Below, piece after piece: positions 23,272 through 34,218 of a stretch of 64,000 nucleotides of DNA; position 1 is the stretch's first letter, and every line of letters starts with the position of its first letter. Source of the stretch: Coprinus comatus (lineage: Eukaryota > Basidiomycota > Agaricomycetes > Agaricales > Agaricaceae); assembly GCA_034638255.1 (NCBI GenBank), contig JAWPGT010000022.1:124001-188000 (forward strand). Direction: 5' to 3'. The position numbers and the translations under genes were made by a program. The notes below the pieces were generated by a model, which saw only the letters and a list, made by a program, of their open reading frames with translations, was not told where the DNA came from and made no database searches.

Positions 23272-24398
23272 CGAATGTTGATTCAATATAGCACGGTACC
23301 GTATAGGGATACGGCCGAAGATTCCGAGTGGGCGGATTGGCCATGGCATGAGACTCTTGGAGATGGCTTTCTTTCTGCCCGCTTCATCTGACTTTGATTC
23401 AAGGATTTCACTTTCAATCCTGGGTGTCAATGGAGGATACCGTTAACCATTACAGTTCTAATCTGTTTCGGTCTGTATCAAGTTATTATGTATTCATTAA
23501 TGAATATTGGTAATCAATTCGAGATTGTTTAAACTGTTGAACGCTGCATCAATGGAGGAGTTTTCAGGAGCGTCTATTTCGGATTCGGCGTGCTGTCAAG
23601 GAGTTGTTTGCCAAGACTATGACATCTTGGCTAATGCATGATATTTTGTGGATCAATTTCGGCTCTTGAAGAAGCGAGAAACATCAAGTCGGATTCACGA
23701 TATAGATGATAATCGTCTAGGATCATCTCCAACATAGACTGCTGCATAGTTCCCTGGATGCCAAGCGTTATATACTCCTTCAAATTAACACCCTCCATCT
23801 GTGTATGTGTTAGCATCAACCCTTGGGACCTGAATATTTGAATGGTTCCCCAGTTGACAGAATGTTGACAGTGGCGGTGCTAAATATAGATTCAATCAAT
23901 GGAGATCTCCCAGGATCTCCCTTAAGTTCAGGTGGCGTATGTAGATCTCTTGGCTTGTTTAAACGTTTAGACTTGGCACCGGCGGCAAGTTAAGATCATT
24001 CAATACTCGCCACAGCACGTCAAGAATCAAACATCTCAGCCACCGATTAAGTTGTGTTTATCAGTTTTAAAAAATAGCAATTTTAAAATAAATTGTCCCA
24101 TTGACCTCGGGTCACCCTGAAACCTCAAAGTGGAGAGAGCACTTGAAATCTTCCGCAGAGTTAGCAGAAAAGCAGAATCTCTCCGATATATTTCTTGATG
24201 TATCTTCAATCTATGCGAAAATAACAAAAGCTATCTTTTATCAGAGAGAGTCCGTACTCAACGGCAGTGGGCGCAAAGTTATGTTTACACTTTAAAAATC
24301 ATCAATCATTGGTATAGAGCATAAACGTGAGCTACTACAATTCATAATTCTATTCTAATATCATTCGATGTCGTCTCAGAATTATACCATTACCATTT
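23272..24398. other. Intergenic between convergent genes
   Basis: 1.1 kb. A minus-strand stretch at 23631-23819 (MEGVNLKEYITLGIQ, DDYHLYRESDLMF) may be a remnant exon but cannot be extended. Nothing else seen. Confidence 0.45.
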
Positions 24399-25898
24399 TT
24401 ATGAAATAGTTCCCATTGCATTAATCTTTGCAACATAAACCATTGTCTCCCCCAACACAACCAACCTGTTAGGTCCTGCAAAAACAACACTGGGAGCAAC
24501 ACCTCCAATGTAAAACTTTCCAAGCAACAATCCATCAGGATTCCAGACCTAAAATTTAAAACGACGTTAATATCCTGAAGTACGAGGGGAAGAGAAACAC
24601 GAACGTGAACACCATCACCAGAAGCTACATAAACATTTCCTTTTGAATCAATTTGAATGCCATCTGGAACACCTGAATCAACGAATGCAAAAGTCCGGCG
24701 ATTCTTGAATGTGAATGAACGTTCGTCAACATCGAATACATAGACAGTGGAGGGTTCTGTAGAATTACGACCGAGGAATCCAAGGAAACCTCCGGAGTCA
24801 CCGCTAGAGCGAAAAATTATTACGAATGTCTGAAGTTATTTTTGAAAAAAAGTTTACATATAGACTGTCTTGCCGTCAGGGGTAAAAGCGAGGCCGTTGG
24901 GTTTAGCAAATCCTGTGGCTACAATTCTTACTTCTTGTGTGTTGGGATCGACACTGTAGATTTGATTGGGGAGTAGAGGTAGATCACGGAAACGTAACAA
25001 GTAACCATAGCTACACATAGCATCGTCAGACAGCGACACAAGGAAGAGGAAGGCAGACATACTCAACATCGGTAAAGTAGAATCTACCATTCGTAGGGTG
25101 AACCTTGATATCATTAAGAGAATTGAATTGACGGCCCATGTAATTGTCCAAAATAATCGTGGAGTTATAGGGTGGCCTAGGATTGACGATTGCGACGGTC
25201 GGAGGAAGTGGACCACGACCAGAGTTGAGCAACACAAGTTTCCTTCGTATGGACCAGTTGCACCATTGGTCATTTGAATTGAGTCGGGTAAAGGAAGCTG
25301 TAGATGAAATTAGCTCAATTGAATACATAAATAGTTCTTAATGTGAAACCGCTTACCGCTGTCACCGTGACATTGATAGGATCTATTCCTGGGCTAGCCA
25401 CCCACTTCTCTTCGACCTCATGCATGCTAATGTTGAAATAATGATTGTTATGGAACAAGTCTGTATGTCCGTCGGGTCCACCAGCGTTACTGGCAAAGAA
25501 GAGCTCGTCATTCGCTGCGACGTATACTGGGGCTTCATGAGCAATTTGCCACTGATCCATCGGATTGCGAGCAACGAGTCGGAATGATGGGTTGTCTCCT
25601 AGAATCTCCAAGAAATCGGGATGGAATACTTGGAAAAATGGCCCAGAGGTGTTCGTAGGATTGAATCGATCGTCGTAGAAATCTTGTCGGTAGGTACCAT
25701 TTTGTGGCATAACCGCGAACGAACTAGGAGGTATGTACTATACGTGAGAAGTGAGTACAAGAGGTCGGCATAGTTGATGTAGGGCAAACATACCACCACC
25801 TGGGGAGGTAAATCGATCTGTCTCCCCTTCTTGCCTGTGGGGCTAGGTAGTGCATTAGCGACCACCACTAACAGCCCAAGGATGGCCAAGATCTTCAT
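24399..25898 (-). CDS. Secreted SMP-30/gluconolactonase-like protein, copy 1
   Basis: Six-bladed beta-propeller of the SMP-30/gluconolactonase/LRE family, likely a secreted metal-dependent lactonase. Start 25898, signal peptide ILAILGLLVVVANALP. Domain marks: HEAPVYVAANDELFFASN (the Glu of the family EGPxW motif), NSLNDIKVHPTNGRFYFTD, RFRDLPLLPNQIYSVDP, KPNGLAFTPDGKTVY, SGDSGGFLGFLGRNST, VDSGVPDGIQIDSKGN (metal-binding Asp), VWNPDGLLLGKFYIGG, and the end VLGETMVYVAKINAMGTIS with stop at 24401-24399. Six or seven exons; intron positions equal those of the copies at 51519 and 60553. A TATA box lies about 92 bp upstream. Substrate unknown; aldono- or aromatic lactones are hydrolysed by characterised fungal members. 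Confidence 0.85.
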
Positions 25899-25989
25899 AA
25901 TTTCGTGTTAAAGGTCGAGATAGAGAAGAGATTCAAGAGCTCAGAGATGAGTGGGCTTGAGAATGAGGATTATCAGAGTAAAGGGGCAC

Positions 25990-25997
25990 TTTTTATA
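25990..25997 (-). promoter_or_regulatory. TATA box of lactonase-like copy 1
   Basis: TATAAAAA on the minus strand, 92 bp upstream of the ATG at 25898. Confidence 0.55.
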
Positions 25998-26942
25998 GGT
26001 TTTTGAGTTTTATTAATCCGGGAATATTTCCAACTTGCTTTCAAAGGGATAATAATAGATTCGACTTTGCCGAGCTAGCCTTCTCCTTCTTGCAAGGTTG
26101 GGCTGAAGTAAAGGAGTAGCGCTATATTTTATCAATCAAACCAGTTGTGATTGTCCTCGAAACACCCCGTATCAATCAGGCTCTCGCATAGTTCATGTCA
26201 GACCAAAAATGCCTGGTGCGTTCACATAGGAGACAAGTTAGTGGCTCTGCATTCGCATACAGAAGCATATGTTAATATGAAATGATGATCGGTAGGTGAG
26301 GAATCCAGCAATCTAGGATCATAGGATAGATTGGTAACACTTGTTTTGATTTTTTTTTTGGAGTCGACTGGATCACTGATAGTTTTTAGTATCCGTAAGA
26401 GGATCCACCAGCTGCGGACTCGGGAGCTAGCCTTATGTAGATAGTATCCAGGCCATTATGGATCCCGCAAGTATTATAGTTCCAATCATGCGTGTCGAGG
26501 AATAATAAAACAAAAGCGAAAGCCACTCTTTGCATGGAACACGGGTATATGATATCATCGATGACGATAATCCAGCTATGACATGCCAGCATCCAGAATG
26601 TTCAAGAAGGCGCTGCTGACTCCATTGATACAGTAAAATTCCATGCGGTCTCCTGCGATAATTATCAGTGAAGTTGCTTCACTGAATCTTCTATAATTTA
26701 CCCCCATACTATCTCGACGATTGGAGCTATCAACTGGTTTAACTTTGGTTGAACGGGAGCCAGGTATCTGTCAGGTTTAGCGTTTGAAATGTACTGTTCC
26801 GGATGTGTCGCCATTAGTGAGTCCTTCCGTTGATCAGCGAGTTTGACAAATTTAGCACGTTCCAGAGGAGTGAGAGTGAGATGGAGGTAGCAGTCAAAAT
26901 GTAGAGCACGGTGGTATGGTACCCGCTAGTCTAGGTGACCCA

Positions 26943-26992
26943 TGTTAAACGGAAGGCAGTCGTTGCCCGTGTTAAACGGAAAGCAATTGTTG
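26943..26992. repeat. Imperfect direct repeat, two units of 23 bp
   Basis: TGTTAAACGGAAGGCAGTCG and TGTTAAACGGAAAGCAATTG begin 27 bp apart, each followed by TTG. The first 12 bases are identical. Confidence 0.75.
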
Positions 26993-29721
26993 TTAGCTCG
27001 GCGGCATAACCAAGTTGGATAAAACACTCCACAAACACGTGTGTACAAAAGTCACTCGTTGTGGTATCAACTCACATGAAATTATGGGATATTCATGTCC
27101 CACAGTGAGAGAGTCGATAAACATAGTAGCAGCTTCTAATGTCTACTATCGTCCAACGTAACGTTGACGTTGATTGTTCGGCGTTGATTGTTCGGCTGCC
27201 CGGACCAGGTATCCCGCGCAAGCGTACCAACATATACCACACGTAACCACACATCCACATAGTATATTCTTCTACTTTGTAACTTCTCCGACCCACAGTT
27301 GCACAGACTCCAGCGTACGACCCAGGCCGCAATATCTTCCCATAATCCTTGATTGACAGTTTAGAATGGAATGTTTCAATTTCTATAAAAATAAAAAAGA
27401 ATTGAAACAATTCTCAGATTACACAATAATTATTACGATGCTAAGATAGGCTTCATACTTCATGGAAACTTTCACAGCTTTATTGTAATCTTGAAAACCA
27501 AACTATGTGTAAAAAATATTGTCATTTTTGATAGCCCGTGGGGGTTGTTACTCACAACTTTTGACTCTAATATTTAGCTGCCATTGTGAAGATAGTTTAG
27601 CATAGCTGTAATATTCAATTTGGACGTAAGATACTGCAAAACGAGTGAGAAATAATAGAGACAAAATTAGGCTAAATTTGATGTTTTTTTTTTTTTCCCT
27701 CCTGGATAACTTCGCCATTGACATACTTCTGCCAGTAAAATGGGTACTGGATTGCTTGCCTAGTATTATGGTACTCAGATGTGTACTTCTTTTTCTTAGA
27801 TTGTGTGGAAATACAAAATGTAATAAGTAATAAATAATATACATTCTCACCAAGTTCGATTTCACAAAAGTGCAAGAAATGTATCTCATTCAATTCATAT
27901 TCACTTATAAATTTAGAATATACAGGTCTAAGAGTGCTACTTGCAGATTTGACAGCAATGTTGACAAAATACTATTGTATGCTACCAGCAAAATATTACC
28001 GATTTGGAAAAAATGCGCTTGCGCCCTAAATGTTCTGCAAATGGCTGTAATCAATAACTGTGAAATTTTTCAAGTCACCATGCCCATACTATGCATTCCT
28101 CTATCATTTTCCCAGATGAACTCGAATAACCTCTGACAAAAGACATAGATTTATTGATTGCGTTGATTCAATATCATAGATCTCAGTTGTGATGAACGGC
28201 CTCCGCCATTGATTACGCTATTTGAGCACTACTAATCATTATTAATTATTATCAAATCTTTCTCCTTTGCTAATCGAGAGAAGATGTGCGAAATGTTGGT
28301 GCCATATCAGGGGAGAAGATATGAAGCCTTCATCTCTTTTCCTTGGTCTACCAACAAGAACTCGTAACTATTGGGCAGTTTATCCAGTGTCCACTGGGAG
28401 AAATCGACATTCATCGGGAAAGCACCTGCAAAGTCAGTAAACTTAGATGGTCTACTTCAAACCTTTTTAGGGCTACTGTGACGTAGTTCAACTGTTTGTA
28501 CCAGTAGTATAGTTGCGGACCTTCATGTGGCGCTGTGCCCAAAAAACCATCGACTTGATCGTATTGGGGCATTGATACAACACATTAAATGTTAGGGTTA
28601 ACTCCCAATGCGTTGATATATAGTAGTAACCTGTAGTAACATATTAGAAATACATTCTATCCGCCGATGGCACACGATGCGGTGACCAATGGACGAAACA
28701 ACTTCGGACATATTTCATAATAAGACATAGGTGAGTCAGAAGGGAGTAGTCATTCGAGGCAGGGGTTAGAAGTGGCAGTTTATAAATATTGGAAGAATGG
28801 CCTTGTTGACCATGTGTTGAATCCCGGTTGAACCGTTGAAGAACTCTTCTGCTTTGGACAACATGACAACATACTTGAACATGCTAAAAATAAAGTAATA
28901 AGGCTATATAAGCTCTCTCAACGCCTCCGCACTTGTTTTTCTGCCCATCTATCCTTTCCCTACATACACCTATATGTGTCCTATATTTTCCTCTAAGTTC
29001 GAGAACTCCATAGCTAACAATTGGCTAACAATCCTTTTTCTGAACCAAGGTCACTTCGTGGGTTGTGAAGGCCAAGACTTACGCGCATATAATCAGTTCT
29101 TTAGCGTCAAGACTCCCATTTGGATACCTACACCCAACTTACACATAGTTTATAAACAGAGGCAACAGGGCCATCACCGGGCACCGAGTACCAACGTGAA
29201 AGATAGGGTCAGCCCTTCGACCACCAGACTACCAACAGGTGTATCAACTAGAACACGCCCCCCAGTGTCCACAAGTGTTTCTCATGATGCCAATACCTCC
29301 TCGGCCTCAACACTCAATACATGATCCCAGTAATAGCTACGCCCTGGTATTTCACAACATCAATTTCCGATGGAACCAAGATGGAGCACATTGTGGCACA
29401 AAACCCTTGATGATTACGACTTCATGATATCAATTTTCATCGCATGTATTCTGCATTTACCTACTTACATAGTAAAGGATTGGTGGTTGGCGGCTTCTTG
29501 TCATTCATCTTGACCACTTTCTAGACGTTCGGTCAGTCTTGGGAAGAAGCCAAGGCACCAAGGTACCTACCAAACGATGTGCGTCTTTTGATGGTTCGAC
29601 TTCTCCCATCACTCTAACAGTCTCAATCCGACTCTGAACAGAAACGAGGCCTAGCGTCCTACCATCCGGGGAACGTGAAAATTCCCATCCTATCGGATAT
29701 TCCCATAAATCTCATACATGG

Positions 29722-29925
29722 GGACCCCCGAATATCCCTATTTATGACTGGGTCCTGACCCACCCGGACAAAAAGTTTTAAATCTTGCACCAAAAAAACT
29801 TTTTGTTGATTCGTAACAACGAAAAACGCACAGACAACATGGGAGAAGGTTTTTTTGGTATGGACTAAAAGCCTCGAAATCGCCCGAATTAGGGATCCGG
29901 CCTTAGTAGGGATATTTGGGGGTCC
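29722..29925. repeat. Inverted-repeat element, MITE-like
   Basis: The left end GGACCCCCGAATATCCCTA (29722-29740) is matched by its reverse complement at 29907-29925 with one mismatch in 19. Inside lies a second perfect 10-bp inverted pair, ACAAAAAGTT (29768-29777) and AACTTTTTGT (29798-29807). Total length 204 bp, no coding capacity. No clear target-site duplication. Either a miniature transposable element or a hairpin-forming non-coding sequence. Confidence 0.5.
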
Positions 29926-30898
29926 TTCTACGTGGCCAGCCATCTGACGAGACACCTGACGGCTTCTATAGAATGCAACTATAACACATCTCTCAACTTC
30001 CGCCTGACTTATGGCATTTATAGTCTTCTATGGCAGTCCTTCTCCTGGTGCTCAAACTTTCTTCCCCTTCCGCACTGCCTCTACCATATTGGGTTGTCCC
30101 AAATCCTTGGTTTCTTTTTTTCGAGATTCACGAACTCTCAGGTCCTTGCTTTTACACGCGGTCGGAAAGTAACTTTCTATTAGAGAAGAAGGGGTATGTG
30201 AATGTCCTGAGTTTATTTTTGACTTTTTGGGGAGAAGATGGCAAGGGTTCAATAGACCCAGAACGGAAACTCCGAATGGTAAGTGATTATAGACCCAATG
30301 TCCCCATCCTGAACCGGACAGATTCCCAACATTTTAAAATCCTGATCCTCTACCCTGTTCCTCCGGATTTCAAATTCACTATTAATCTGTTGATGATAAC
30401 CTAGACTTACCTTTGCATCGTTTTGATCATGTATTGAAGATAAGGTATAAAAAGGAACACATACAACTTTAAACTAAATTCGCAAGTCAACCCCCGCTAT
30501 CTATCCGTCATATTTCCCACCTAGTGTCTGGGCGCACGATATAGGCACTCAAACTCAGACCATAGCACAGGTAACCACAGATAATTCGTGCCTGCGCTTT
30601 TTGATTTTTCTACAGCGTGGGAGGGGAAAGATTAATCTTATTTGGACCTTCGCTTGACGTTCAAATTGCGATTGCGACTCGGAAGACTTGACCCTGTTCG
30701 ACGCACAACCTCATCTATCCAGACTTTTCGCCGATACCGGCTTCGGCATCTACCCACCTCCCTTTTGTGAAAAAACACAACCCTTGACTCTGTTCTTTTT
30801 ATCTTCGTGCTTCCGACTCTGTTGTAGTATTGTATCCGAAGCAGATTAAGCATTGTTTAGTGATTGGTGGTGTTGGCAGGTTTCCATCAAAAAGAAGA

Positions 30899-32470
30899 AT
30901 GAAGACAGAAAAGACAAGGTTAGCGTCTTACTTCAAGCCTTCATATTGGACACAAGATTTCCCTCCCTTCATTGGAATACGCTGGTTCAATGTCGCTGTG
31001 CTTCTCATGACCCCTGCTATGGCAGTTTGTGGCCTCGTTTATGTTCCCTTGCGAAGGGAAACCTTGATCTCCTCAATTTTATATTATTTTTTCTCGATGT
31101 TGGGAATCACAGCAGGTAAGCCATCTATCACACCAAACATGCAGTTCTTAGTTATATTTATTTATCTTAACCAATAAAGGTTATCATCGTCTTTGGTCGC
31201 ATCGCTCATACACTGCTTCCCCTATCCTTCGACTTTTTCTCCTCTTCGGAGGTACCTCTGCAGTCCAAGGATCTGTTTTATGGTGGGCCAAATCTCATCG
31301 CTCACATCATCGACATACCGATACCGATTTGGACCCATACAATTCTGAGAGAGGTCTGTTATGGACGCATGTAGGGTGGATGTTAGTGAAGACGAAGGAG
31401 AGGACAGGGGTAGGGAAGGGATACGTGGATGTGGAGGATTTAAAGCGTGAACGATTAGTAGAATGGCAACATAGGTGGTATTTCGTGTTGGCTATTGTTT
31501 GGGGTGTATTGGTTCCATTGTTGATTGGTGGATTGGTTGGAGGGGATTGGTGGGGTGGATTGTGTTTTGTAGGAGCTGCGAGATTGACTTTGGCGCATCA
31601 CGTTGAGTGGTTTTTGTTTTATTTTATTATAATAATAATATGAGATTGACATATGTTATATAGAGTACATTCTGCATTAATTCAATAGCACATTATTTGG
31701 GGACAACACCTTATGATGATGAATTGTCCCCGCGAGATCATCTCTTGTCAGCACTGTTGACAATGGGTGAAGGATATCATAATTTTCACCATCAATTCCC
31801 TATGGACTATCGAAATGCGTACTTGTGGTATCAATGGGATCCTACAAAATGGTTCATTGGAACGTGTAACCTCATGGGTTTGGCGAGGGATTTGAAAATG
31901 TTTAGTGGGAATGAGATTGAAAAGGGGATGTTAACGATGGAATTGAAGAGGTTGAAGAAAGTACAAGATGAGTTGAAGTGGCCAAGGAAGAAGGATGAGT
32001 TGAGGACGTGGAGGTGGGAAGAATGTGAGTGTTGACATTTGTACTGAGAGAGAGTGTGTGTGTGTGTGATGTGTGTTGGCTAATTTGTTCAACTTTCGTT
32101 TTTTTTTTTAGTCAAGAAAGAATCGGGATCGAGAACGTTGTTGTTGATATCTGGATATGTTCATGATATAACATCATTTGTGGCACATCATCCTGGTGGA
32201 AAGAAGTTGGTGGAGAGTTATTCGGGTAAAGATGCAACAGATGCGTTTTTTGGAGGCGTTTATAAACATTCGAGTGCTGGTCAAAACGTAAGTGTTTTCT
32301 TTTCTTCTTTCCTTTTTTGGATGAGCGTCTAAGAGGTTACACATGATTGTTTTTGAAATTAGTTATTGGCGATGATGAGAGTGGGAGTGCTGGATGAAAA
32401 AGATGAGAAGGAAATGTTTGCACCTTCGGAGAGATTGTATATTGGACGGAGGGATGTTGACAAAACTTGA
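30899..32470 (+). CDS. OLE1: Delta-9 fatty acid desaturase with cytochrome b5 domain
   Basis: Stearoyl/palmitoyl-CoA desaturase of the ER membrane that makes oleic and palmitoleic acid. Start at ATG 30899 (MKTEKTRLASYFKPSYW). Transmembrane parts include IRWFNVAVLLMTPAMAVCG and YFVLAIVWGVLVPLLIGGL. All three histidine boxes are seen: HRLWSHRS, HRSHHRHTD and HNFHHQFP. The conserved HHSTFCINSIAHYLG is formed by splicing over the intron at about 31602-31670. The C-terminal cytochrome b5 domain has ISGYVHDITSFVAHHPGGKK with the heme-binding HPGG, as in fungal Ole1, so electron transfer is built in. Stop TGA 32468-32470. The first exon is short of the usual N-terminus, and an upstream exon is possible. 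Confidence 0.92.
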
Positions 32471-32616
32471 AGAAATCATTTTTTTCTTGATGTGTGTTGA
32501 GTTAATTTAGACAGATGTGGGAGTTTTTTTTATTATTAAGTTCGATGCGTTTAGATTATGTACTTCTTTTTTGGTTTTTTTTTAACCGGAACCACTGCTA
32601 CTTCGACTACACTTCT

Positions 32617-33874
32617 ATGAACCCAAGTGACTGTGAATCGAAAGATGGTGGATGTCGAGAAGGAAGATTGAGTTCTGATGTTGAAGTCGAGGAGACCCAG
32701 ACGAAGAGACAGTTGGAAGAATTCGTGAGGCATATTTTGTTTGATTCTAACAGTTCGGGGGAAGAAAAAGAAAAAGAAAAAGTGGATGTGGATGTGGATG
32801 TGGATGTGGAGGATGTGGTAAAAGGAATTAACGAAGCTCAAGGAGAGTTGGGAGAGAATTTAAGGTTTTTAGCGGGACATATTGTTGGAAGAGAAAAAGT
32901 GATCAAGGCGAGAGAGGGTATTTTGAATTCTGAGAAAGTGAAAAGGGAAGTGGAAAGGAAGGAGAATGAGTTGAGTGTTGTTAGAGTTAATGAACGAGTT
33001 GCGAAGATGGAATATTGGAAAAAGTGGAGTTTGTGTTGATGTCTTACGTGAGTTTCTGTTTGTTTTGATTTTGATGTTGGGTATTCATTTTTTTTTATTT
33101 TATAGAAAAAGAAATAAAGAAGGTAGAGGATAAATTAAGGAGTGAGAGAATGAAGGAAAGGAGGTTGGAAGAGATGAGGATTGGGATTGAGAGGATTGGG
33201 ATTGTTAAAAAGATGTTGGATGATCTTAGAGTTCAGGTTCAAGTTGAAAATAATAGTAATAATAATGGGAAAGCTATTAGGGTCGGAGATGGAGAGATAA
33301 GAAAAGTATTGAATTGGAGGCCGAGGCATTCTCGACAAGCGATTACGGTGAGTGAGTGAATGAATTATATATTGTATTGTGTATTACATATACTAAGCGG
33401 AGGCGGCGTAAAGAAATGGCATGTGTATGTTAGAAGGCTTGGGAAAGTGAAAGGTGATGTGGAAGTTGCAGAACAGAGGATTAGAGAGAGGGTTAAAGGG
33501 ATGATGGGGATAGAGATGAGTGAAGGGGAAGTTGAAGAGTTTTGTAATAATTTGAAATATGATTATCAAAGGGAAAAGACGGAACAAAGGAATACAAGCC
33601 GAGAGTGGAGATGGGGATGGAACAGAAAGAGGCCGAAGTGAGGCGTGTGAATGAAGAGATGATGGCCAAGTTGTCAATTGTAGATCAGTTGTTGAAGAGA
33701 AGGATGACAACTGAAGAGATAACAACTGAAGAGATAACGACTGAAAGGACTACGGAAAAGATAAGTCAAGGAATAAATAATAATAAAGATACAGCTGGGA
33801 GTATAGCTTGTGCTGTTAAACGTGATCTTGAACGTTGTAGGTGTGTTTCATATAATTATATTTCTTCTAGCTAA
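32617..33874 (+). CDS. Charged coiled-coil protein, unrecognised
   Basis: Start ATG 32617. Exon 1 is very charged: QTKRQLEEFVRHILFDS, a low-complexity VDVDVDVDVED run encoded by tandem GTGGAT units (about 32782-32806), INEAQGELGENLRFLAG, VKREVERKENELSV. Exon 2 continues KEIKKVEDKLRSERMKERR and GEIRKVLNWRPRHSRQA; exon 3 KKWHVYVRRLGKVKGDVEV. The last part (VEMGMEQKEAEVRRVNEEM, VDQLLKRRM, TTEEITTEEITTERTTEK) is in another frame, reached best by an intron at about 33531-33598. The whole protein is helical with long coiled-coil parts, perhaps cytoskeletal or kinetochore-like, but no family is recognised. The end at 33874 is uncertain; the nearby GTGTGT may be a donor. Confidence 0.45.
32782..32806 (+). 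repeat. (GTGGAT)n microsatellite inside coding exon
   Basis: About four tandem GTGGAT units encoding alternating Val-Asp, preceded by GAAAAA-type units. Confidence 0.7.
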
Positions 33875-34218
33875 TGACTACAGGCTCTGCATTCGAGTGT
33901 ATTCCGCCCATCAAGAGGTTACCAGTGATTTACCCCACAAAAACAACGTCGGAGGACTGGAGCGGAGTACTGGAGCACAAGCTGGGCAAGGCAGCTGCTG
34001 GTGTATGGATTGCGGGGGATGTGGAGGGGATGATTGACGAGGGGGAGCGGGTGTAGTGGCGGCAGAGCGGGGTCATTGTATACGCAGAGAGGTATAAAGG
34101 CAGGGCTGTGATTGGTTGGCGGGTAAAGGTATTCACGTGCTCCAATCCTACATAAATTTCCGTTTTCCGGTCTCTTCCATTATCCTTCTTCCTGTTCCTC
34201 TCCTCATCGTCACCGACG
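33875..34218 (+). other. Intergenic: aconitase promoter
   Basis: About 340 bp, G-rich in the middle, pyrimidine-rich just before the aconitase ATG. No gene seen. Confidence 0.5.

Larger units (their letters stand above)
25998..30898. other. 5 kb gene-poor region
   Basis: No gene could be supported on either strand. It holds a 27-bp-period direct repeat (26943-26992), a doubled CGTTGATTGTTCGG (about 27168-27195), and a short inverted-repeat element (29722-29925). The base composition is AT-rich in the first part and more mixed after 28900. Frames at 28974-29427 are open but show no domain. It may hold decayed transposable elements. Confidence 0.5.

Noticed and set aside
28974..29427. Overlapping plus-strand frames of 116 and 62 codons
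   Set aside because: Thr/Pro-rich low-complexity translation with no domain, no convincing splice partners and no conserved motif.
30030..30404. Open plus-strand frame of 124 codons
   Set aside because: No recognised domain and composition like intergenic sequence; likely chance.
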